DNA from: Stenocarpella maydis
Lineage: Eukaryota; Ascomycota; Sordariomycetes; Diaporthales; Diaporthaceae
Reading direction: 5' to 3'
Length of the DNA: 64,000 nt
NCBI GenBank assembly: GCA_002270565.1
Contig: NQMI01000043.1
Location: 261,186 to 325,185 of the forward strand
The translations under genes were made by a program, and so were the position numbers. Each line of letters starts with the position of its first letter. Position 1 is the first letter of the stretch. The notes beneath the pieces are model-generated. The model searched no databases. It was not told the DNA's origin and worked only from the letters and a program-made list of their open reading frames with translations. Positions 56,343 to 64,000 of the stretch are shown here, piece by piece.

Positions 56343-56991
56343 TCTTTATAATTAGGTCTTTAATCATTATATAGCTAATTAAAAGTACTTTTTAAGATTC
56401 ATTATGTCTTAATAAAGCATTATATTTAGTACTTACCTACTAGTTTATTATTATATAATACTAGTAGAAGATTAATTACATATTTTATACTTTTAAGTTA
56501 TATTAGAAAGCCTTAAATATATTACTTAATAATATATTTAATAATTATTTATATTTTATTTAAATTAAATTTATTATATTATTTCCCAACTGTCCAATAT
56601 CCTTATTAGCTAGAACTATATATATATATATAATATATATATATATATATAATATATATATATATATATAACTATAGCTGTAACTCTATTTTCTTTACTT
56701 TACATAAATATTTGCTATTATAAATATCTCTCCTTACGCTTTATAATAGTAACAAAGGAATCTATATTTAATTATAATTATTAATATATTATGGGCTTTA
56801 AAAAGATATAAATGTTTTTAGAATATGTGCTTAAGTAGGATAAATATAGCTATATCTAAAGGCTATAAAATATATGTTATATATGCTGGTAAGAAGATTA
56901 TATAAAGTCTATAATAGTATAGGTATAATGGCTATTTAGTATTAATAAATATTATTTATTTGGATTAATTAGAGCGATTTAAGGGATAAAG
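56343..56991. other. AT-rich relic with (TA)n
   Basis: (TA)n runs at about 56613-56670. No coding text. TAAAG at 56987-56991 is the left target duplication of the LTR-C insertion. Confidence 0.5.
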
Positions 56992-57164
56992 TGTCACGGG
57001 GTTTGAGGACAAGTCTAGGGAATCCAATTAAATTAATATAGAGTATGAAAGATGAAGAAAAGAGAGACGAAGGGTCCCCGTAGGGAGCCCTCGGGAAACG
57101 TGTCTAAATACTTGGAGTCCGGTTACGAAAGCCGGACAACCAGCCCTGGGCAACGCCCATTACA
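56992..57164 (+). repeat. LTR-C solo LTR (TSD TAAAG)
   Basis: A 173-bp repeat starting TGTCACGGGGTTTGAGG and ending GCAACGCCCATTACA, with canonical TG...CA ends. It is flanked by perfect TAAAG repeats (56987-56991 and 57165-57169). It keeps GC-rich words, unlike the copy at 8191-8363. No internal element is present, so it is a solo LTR. Confidence 0.9.
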
Positions 57165-57444
57165 TAAAGACTTTCTTTAACTATATAATAGCTATTTCTT
57201 CCTTTATTTACTCCGTTTTTATAGCTATAAATTGCTAGCTCTTAAGATCTTTAAGAGCTATAGGAAATTATTATTATTATGTATTTCTCTTTTTAGTAAT
57301 TAATAGGATTAGTACTCTCTTTTAGGTATTTATATACTTTAAGAAAGAGGTTTATATTTAGAGATTATAGTTTAATTAAGTAATTAAGCTTTCCTTTATA
57401 TAGTTAAAGATAAGGGATTACTTTAAAAAACCTTTAAGTTTTAC
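57165..57444. other. AT-rich spacer
   Basis: No feature recognised. TTTAC at 57440-57444 is the left target duplication of the next LTR-A. Confidence 0.5.
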
Positions 57445-57990
57445 TCCGATGAATTGTGCTATAGAATAGAATTCAGTTCAGCGTGTGTTTTTTCGGCAGG
57501 GTCGCAGTGTGGGGCTCTGAGGCGAATTGGGGTGATTGACAATGGTCTGGGTAACTTTGTATTGAATTAATTGGGCTTCTGTAAGCCCTCTTTATTTACC
57601 CTCGGACGTCGTCTCACCCCTTGGCATGCGCGTAGGCTTTGGTGCAAATTTGCAAATGCCGGAAAATTCCCCCTTCCAACACTCTTGGTTCCAGCAGCAT
57701 CCAACCTAGCCCAGTAATACCTAAATAAGTAAAAAAACTTCACAAATCAAGCTTCCAATGCCTAGTTATATACTTTTGGGTAAGAAATAAGCGTAATGCA
57801 GAGTCTGAAATAGGTGCAAATGCGGCCAAATAATCGATCACGGCACAAATTCATCTTGCGTCGCGCACCCACTGGGCGTACTTAGCGAAAAATCGCCTGA
57901 CTCCAGTCTAGGGTAACTCATTACAAAAAGTCTAGGGTAACTCCTCGCAAGAAGTCTAGGGAAACTCCTTGCTGAGCAGTTCCTTTAACA
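57445..57990 (-). repeat. LTR-A copy 7, indel-rich (TSD TTTAC)
   Basis: A 546-bp minus-orientation copy flanked by perfect TTTAC repeats (57440-57444, 57991-57995). Unlike the other copies it carries many one- to few-base deletions spread along its length but relatively few transitions, so it has decayed in a different way. The TATA box has become TTATTTACC. Confidence 0.9.
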
Positions 57991-58800
57991 TTTACCTTTG
58001 TGAATATTCTAACAGTTACTAGTTTAATAAACTTAATAATAGGTAGCTAAAGAAGGTTAAATCAAGATTTAATATTCTTTAAAAGTGATTTAAATTCCTA
58101 AGGCTTTAATTTAAATTACTTTTTTTTAAAAAAAAAATTTAAATATAAAAAAGAAGCCCTTAAGCTAAGTCCTTTAAGGGGAGGGTAGTCTTATTTAGAG
58201 GTAAGCAAGCTACTTCACTATAGATTATATTAGGTAAAGTAAGCTAAATAACTTAATTTATTATAAATAGAGCTAATAAATTCTCTTCTAGTTGAGAAGC
58301 CTTTGAGGTAGGGTAGCCTTTTGCTAGCTAATTACTATTAAAACCATTACCTAGTATAATTAAGAAATATACTAAGTTTTAAAGGCTGCCATAGATATAC
58401 TATCCTTAATAATATAATAGTATTATGAATCTCTGCTTCTAAGTATTGCTTTATAATTGTTTAATTAATATATATATAAAGTTTAGTAAGAAGAAAAGAA
58501 ATCCTTTATAAGATATTTAAGTTTTCCTAGAGGGTGGGTATAGATGCGTTTATAGTGTATGCGGTGTGGGGCGGCTGGAAGGGGGGCCCGGCTGGAAGCC
58601 GGGGCGACGATATTATTAGTTTAATAAGGTATATATAAATATTCTTTATATAACAAAAGTATGATACTTATTAGTAAACTATATTAAATAAATAAAATAT
58701 TTTTTCAAAAGTTTATATAAGTTATAAACGTTTAGTTATAACCTTACCTAGTTAGAAAATAAAGAGAAGGGAAGGTTCTTCTTAGTGTCTATAAAACCTT
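57991..58800. other. AT-rich tract to the island 3 boundary
   Basis: A small GC patch at about 58555-58610 (GGGCGGCTGGAAGGGGGGCC) is isolated in AT-rich DNA. Composition becomes balanced near 58800. No gene. Confidence 0.45.
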
Positions 58801-59668
58801 GAAAGCTCATCCCTGCAAGGGTCTGTCTATATCCATGGCATTTCCTACCAGGGCTAGCGCGCCTGTCTAGGGCCCGCAGCTTCCCATTCGCCCATCGTAG
58901 TCATGCTGCTGGGTTGCCTTAGACGAAGTATCCCTGGCGTTCGGCGCCTTGACTCGGAGAAAGTAGCCCTGTCATCTTTTCTTTTGGGTTTTCTTTCGGC
59001 TCCCTTGATCATCCGAAGACATCCTGGGTGCTCAAGCCCACAAAAATTCGCTTCGCAAAGAGACACTCCATGCGACTCACCCGGCAAGCCAGCCTTGCCA
59101 CCCATGCATTCTCGTGGTTCCGGTTTTTGTAGCGAGGACATGATTGATGGTGCCCTTGGCGGTAGATATCTGCGGTACACCGGGGTTTTGCTTAATTCGA
59201 CAATGCTTGTTATCATGACAGGGGTCGCTCAACACATCACTTGTAACTAAGACGGTCCCTCTTCTCTGCCTACACATAAACAAACCCAAGTCTGTCTATT
59301 CTCTCTTGCTGTATCCTGGTGGATCATTCTCAATCGTCCATCTGATTTTTCACCCGGTCTTAGTCGACCCTGGCCCATGTTTCCCCTGGATCTCGGCCTG
59401 GAGGCGTTATCCTACAGATCCACCCATCACCTGGACAACCTCATGACAGAGTAGTATGAGAATATCCACCCCCCTCACGTGTTCATGTGCAAGTTGAAAC
59501 TGCCCCTTCGACTCCACTTCGGTCTTGGGACTCACGGTACAAGGGGTTGTGCTTCACACACCCGGCTGGGCGGACAAGCATATATCTGCCACTTGGCCAG
59601 CGAACTTGGCCTCATCCTCCAATAGGTTTCGATCTTCTGCTTCAGGCAGGCCTCACTACACCAACTCC
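58801..59668. promoter_or_regulatory. Upstream region of the receptor gene
   Basis: GC-balanced. Open frames on both strands (58854-59250) have no recognisable domain. The 300 bp before the ATG are pyrimidine-rich in places. No gene accepted. Confidence 0.4.
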
Positions 59669-61447
59669 ATGGATCCAACGTCAACATCTGTCAAATCAGG
59701 ACTGGCAGCCCAGAACATCGCGTGGCTCTCTCTATTCATTATCATCGTCGTCCTCTCCTTGGCGACCATCACCGTCGGGCTCCGCTTCTATACGAGAACA
59801 GTACTGCTCAAGCAGCTTGGGCTGGATGATTATTTTGTGCTCTTGACATTGGTAGGTTAACAATATTGATGCCAACCTATTACTTTAAGATCCAAGGACT
59901 GACTCGGTTTCAGGGCTTTGCTGTAGCTACAGGCGGCACCGTGCTGTCCAGTAAGTCAACCACGAACCCCAGTCAGACGGGAAACTGACGCGCATAGCCA
60001 TCCCTTATGGCCTTGGAAGGCGGACCGCAACACTCGATCCATCACTCATTCCCTTATATCTTCGTGTGAGTTTGGAAGCCGGAATGACAGCATTTATAAT
60101 GCTGTGAGTTGGTGATGGCTGACAAGACTCGCAGTCTTTCTGGATCTCCATCGTCTTATACAATGCAACTCTTCTGATGATCAAGCTCACCTTCTTGATC
60201 CAGTACTATCGCGTGCTCGGAGTACACAAGATGAAAAGAGTGATATGGATCACGGGAGTAGTCATCATGATGTGGGCCTTCTCGCAGCTATTAGTCGTTA
60301 TCTTTGTTTGCTCTCCAATCCAAAAGTTTTGGCAGCCAGGATTGGAAGGACATTGCATGCCCAATTTACCATTCTGGTACATCAACGCCGCTGGAAACAT
60401 CGCAACTGACCTCGCCATCCTCACTATGCCTTTACCGGTGCTGGCGAAATTGAAGCTTCGGCGGCAGCAGAAGTATATTCTCCTTGGGATATTCTGCCTG
60501 GGATTCTTGTATGTACAACAGAATTACCCTCTTGAACGTAAGTGCTACGGGCTCTAGCTAGATGCTGACACTTCACCAACAGCACCTGCGCCATATCACT
60601 CATTCGCCTCGGTTACCTCAAGCAAGGGCCCGATTTCACGTGGGACAATGTCCCAACTTCAGCGTGGTCCGTCACCGAACTGTGCTCGGGCATCATTTGC
60701 GCATGTCTTCCGACTCTCCGGCCATTAATGTCCAAGGTCACGCCACAGTGGATGGCAAGCTATGCATCTCAGTCGCGAACATCACTGCACCACGCTTATG
60801 GATCTAAAAGCCATTATGGCGCCAGATCCGTGATGGCCAAGGCGATGAGCAGTATCGGAAACTCTAGGAGTACCCACGATAGCAAGGACCCCAGCATGTT
60901 CATAAGTGCCAAGGAGCTTGGCTCAACAAATTACAAAAGACTCGGAGGCAACGATATCGAGATGGTCATGCCCGCCCCACCGAGCCCGTCATTCCAGGTG
61001 GGCCAAAGCAGGTTCGACAACTCGCGGTCTTCGACGGGTGATGGCAGCACGTTTGTTTCAGAACCTGCGGTTGGCCCTCGAGAAGGCAAGCAGGACATGC
61101 CAATGCAAAGTCTAAACTCTCGAGCAAGCCCCCAGAATCTGCCGTCTCAGAGCACAGAGGGCACCGAACCGAGAAGAGAATTAAGCAATTACAGCAAAGA
61201 GAACGACAAGGCTATGGAGGTGCTGGGCGTGGATCAGTACGACACCACTGGCGTCACGACACACATAATGGCCAACAAAGGATCGCACTCGATTTTCCCT
61301 CAGCACTCACGAATACCCGGCAAGTCTCAGTCGGGGGCGAACCCATCGTCGGGTATCGAGGTTAAGAGGGATGTTACGGTCTCAATGATGCCATTACCTG
61401 TGACTAAGCCTAAAGATGTAACAATAAGGAGGAGCCTTGAAATCTAA
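59669..61447 (+). CDS. PTH11-like seven-helix membrane protein (fungal rhodopsin domain)
   Basis: A 508-aa integral membrane protein of the large fungal rhodopsin-domain/PTH11-like receptor group, thought to sense surface or nutrient cues at the plasma membrane. Five exons fit exactly: 59669-59851, 59914-59950, 59998-60065, 60135-60508 and 60583-61447. Visible signatures are ITVGLRFYTRTVLLKQLGLDDYF (helix 1 to loop), FWISIVLYNATLLMIKLTFLIQYYRV, the loop cysteines in VCSPIQKFWQPGLEGHC, INAAGNIATDLAILTMPLPV, SLIRLGYLKQGPDFTWDNVP and IICACLPTLRPLMSK. The last ~210 residues are hydrophilic, Ser/Pro/Asn-rich and probably a regulatory cytosolic tail. No CFEM domain is present. Ligand unknown. No defect seen. 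Confidence 0.9.
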
Positions 61448-62930
61448 TGTCTTTCTTTAATTATACATAGTTAGCGGTCATACCTAAGTACATACCTTTT
61501 GGTAAATTTGATGACGAGCACGTGATGCTCTTTGTCCTCGTTCACGTCACACGTCCTTCCACGGGGGTCACACAACGTCGTGATAATGACGCTATCACGA
61601 TGGTCCCTCGTATCCGTTCCCCCGGGAGACGGTCCGAAAGCAATTTGGAAAGCTTGTCAAGTGTGGCCACATCGCTGCCCAAATCCGGGGATGCAGTTAC
61701 ATTGACTTGTCAATGGTGCATACCACCACCCTGACTGTCACTTTAATAAAGCAGTCCGAACTGTATTTTTGAGCGCGGCAGGAATGCCTGCAAAAGACCC
61801 TAGCAAAATAGTACTGATGTAATGTGGTACATTACCACTGTTGTATCTGCCACGCTGCTGTCTCTCTATAGAATCCGGGTTCAACTAGCTTTGCTGTGTT
61901 GGTCTCAATTGGAGCGCCATCGCACAACCGGATCCGAGCGCCAAAAGTAAGGTTGTTGTTTATAAGGTGGTTTCGTTGTTTATAAGATTCGGAGGATAAG
62001 CGTTGACGAGACGAACTATAGGCTCCGTGCAATACTCAGGGACGAATCACATATGCAGAAGTTTGTGAAAGCTTAAGTAAACTGTATACTTTACTGTTTA
62101 CCTATCGTGTTGAGGGGATGCTATCTTATTCGGTCATCAAGGGGAGTAACGGCAATCTCGGCTTGGCGAATATGATGGGGACGTCGTCGTCATCATCGTC
62201 GTCGTCGTCGTTGTTGTTGTTGCTAGGGAACCTCGATGAACCCCTCGACTGGATGTCAAATAAGCTTTAGTTAATCACGAGCTCCCTAGAACTATTTAGG
62301 TCTTGGTCTAGTGGAACATGCCTTTTTATCCGACCATGCGAGGTAGACTCGGGCTTCCCACGGACCCAGACCTTCTAAAGCTTCGTGTGCTGAGGCAAGC
62401 AGATAATTGTATCATAGCTTCTCCTCTCCAATATTGCTAACGCGCCCAATCGGAAGGCAAAAGCACAGACGCCGGCGACCAAGAAAAAAAAACTGCACTG
62501 ACCTGCAGGTCGCAAGCCGAGCTTGAAAGAACCCAATGTTGCGATGATGCATGTCTGACTTGCCCAACGGTGGGCAAAACCCGTGGGTTGGGAGTGTCGG
62601 AAACCCTATTTCGCGTCCCCTCACTCTGGGATACGTGTTGTCTGCCACATCCCTCGTCACCAAGAACGACTACCGTCCAGGCCTCGGCGGTTACAAGTAA
62701 GCAGGCACACGAGCATTACTCATTGGACCTGGTTCCTGGTTTTAAGCACAAGGCTACCCCACGTGATTGGAGGAATTAATGTATTAAGGCCTTTGGCGCC
62801 CAGATTCAGATCTCAATCAGTTCCCACAGTGAGGTCGGCTACAGCCGTCATTAATGCTTTCAATGCTAAAAACATGAATCCAACATGAATCAAACTATGC
62901 TGGGATACCTGCGACTCAGGGGGCTTCAGC
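61448..62930. other. Gene-free stretch with a trinucleotide repeat
   Basis: About 1.5 kb. No accepted gene. A (GTC/GTT)n-type microsatellite (CGTCGTCATCATCGTCGTCG... then GTTGTTGTTGTTG) lies at 62181-62222. Confidence 0.45.
62181..62222. repeat. CGT/TGT trinucleotide microsatellite
   Basis: About 42 bp of consecutive CGT units changing into TGT units at the right end. No coding frame is associated with it. Confidence 0.9.
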
Positions 62931-63456
62931 CACATTATATTAATCATCTACACACTATTCATTAAGGTTGTTAACTAGTCTTCTTAAAACATATCTATAA
63001 AGACTATACTAATATTTTAATTAATATAATAACTATAATCTAAAAATAATAAGGACTAAAAAATAAAACATTAAAGAACTTTAATAGNNNNAATTTTGCT
63101 TTTATATACCTATGTATTAACCCTATATTTCTAACTTATATTCTTTATATATATATTGAAAAATTTAATACTAAGTTTATGGAATAATATAAAGATATAA
63201 ATCTACTTTAAAGTAATATATACTTTTATATATATATTAAATAGTATAGATTATACATCTTAATTAAAGAAAGATAAAAGGTAAAAAATTAATTTTACTT
63301 ACTAATTTAATATACTTATTATTAAAGTATATTATAAATTAATTATATATGCATCTTTACAAATTCAATTGAATTAAAATTAAATATTCATAAAATATAT
63401 TATTAAATAATATATAATGGATTTCTTTTTCATGTTCTGATATAAAATACAAGGCT
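62931..63456. other. AT-rich block with short N gap
   Basis: RIP-like AT-rich sequence with four N at 63088-63091. No readable content. Confidence 0.5.
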
Positions 63457-63661
63457 TGTTGGAATAGCACTTAGGATCGCACATCAGTATAGGGATAAGG
63501 TGGCTTAGTCAGCCACCTAGGTACCACACGGAGGCCTTAAGCCCCTACCATGTGCTTCCCCTCCCTCATTTCAGAACCTAGATAGATCATTAAATAATAG
63601 AACCAGTTCAATAACTACTATATATATATACCAACAGCCATATAGCAAAGGCTATTCAATA
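63457..63661 (+). repeat. LTR-B, gypsy 5' LTR
   Basis: 205 bp starting TGTTGGAATAGCACTTAGG and ending AGGCTATTCAATA. It has the same length as the minus-strand copy at 4412-4616, with nearly all differences being transitions. The following ATTAGTAATTGCTTGGCG is shared with the segment next to the LTR at 11338 and is a candidate primer binding site. Confidence 0.8.
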
Positions 63662-64000
63662 CCAATTAGTAATTGCTTGGCGCGATTATAGATTAGCAAG
63701 AGTAAAGAGACAAGCCCCTATATAACTCTCTAGCTATACTGCTGAATGAGGATCAGGAAGCAGAACAGCCAGAGTTATATACTTATACTAAGAGCCTAGG
63801 GATCTCCTCAACTAAGCTATAGCATAGCACGAGAAAGGAGGTCACCTAGAAGACAATCTCTATTTATCTTATATAAATTATATCTATTATTATTAAATAA
63901 GGATCAGGAGATAATATGAGAGGTAATCTATATAAGTAAGATAAAGGGAGTATATATAACTATATAATAAAATACTTTAACTTATATAAACTAATATAGA
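63662..64000 (+). mobile_element. Start of a gypsy element internal region
   Basis: The sequence after the 5' LTR-B contains moderately preserved words (AGGATCAGGAAGCAGAACAG, AGCACGAGAAAGGAGGTCAC), as expected of a leader and gag start, and then becomes AT-rich. It continues beyond the window. No frame can be fixed. Confidence 0.5.

Noticed and set aside
58854..59289. Overlapping frames upstream of the receptor gene
   Set aside because: No domain; likely promoter and untranslated region.

Overview
The window looks like part of a filamentous ascomycete (Pezizomycotina) chromosome. The genes have many short spliceosomal introns of about 50-200 nt. The gene families are typical of filamentous fungi: AAAP amino-acid transporter, Zn(II)2Cys6 regulator, GH3 beta-glucosidase, P450 and PTH11-like rhodopsin-domain receptor. 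Long AT-rich tracts hold transposons whose TGG, CAG/CAA and acidic codons have decayed by C-to-T and G-to-A transitions, the footprint of repeat-induced point mutation (RIP). A Sordariomycete is my best guess, from gene style only.

The layout alternates gene-poor AT-rich blocks with GC-balanced islands. Block 1 (1-12240) holds a minus-strand Ty3/gypsy element, Ty1/copia RNase H fragments around an N gap, three insertions of a ~550-600 bp LTR-like repeat (here LTR-A), two LTRs of a gypsy family (LTR-B), one copia-type LTR (LTR-C) and a Tc1/mariner transposase relic. Island 1 (12240-27400) holds an AAAP transporter (intact), a DUF3435/tyrosine-recombinase-like pseudogene, a GH3 beta-glucosidase broken by a local RIP-like patch, an apparently intact Zn2Cys6 regulator and an aldo-keto reductase with a nonsense codon and a frameshift. 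Block 2 (27400-38000) holds an unidentified decayed ORF split by a 1.6-copy tandem LTR-A, a decayed copia gag-protease-integrase region with a tRNA-derived SINE-like relic before it, and a Tc1/mariner-type MITE with TA target duplications.

Island 2 (38000-47960) holds an SDR oxidoreductase with a mitochondrial-type leader, a 215-aa protein of unknown function and an eight-exon cytochrome P450. Block 3 (47960-58800) is AT-rich. It has an N gap next to ~900 bp of homopolymer-swollen G/C sequence (probable assembly artefact), GA-rich islands, tandem repeats, and solo LTR-C and LTR-A copies with perfect 5-bp target duplications. Island 3 (58800-62930) holds one PTH11-like seven-helix receptor gene. 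The window ends in an LTR-B copy that reads into another gypsy element.

The regulator and the glucosidase are divergently transcribed from a shared ~2 kb region and the reductase converges on the regulator, so island 1 may once have been a small catabolic module that has since lost its enzymes. Most LTR-A copies are far less mutated than the DNA they sit in, which suggests insertion after most of the RIP damage. Exon models were built by hand from splice signals, reading-frame phase and remembered family conservation. No database search was done.
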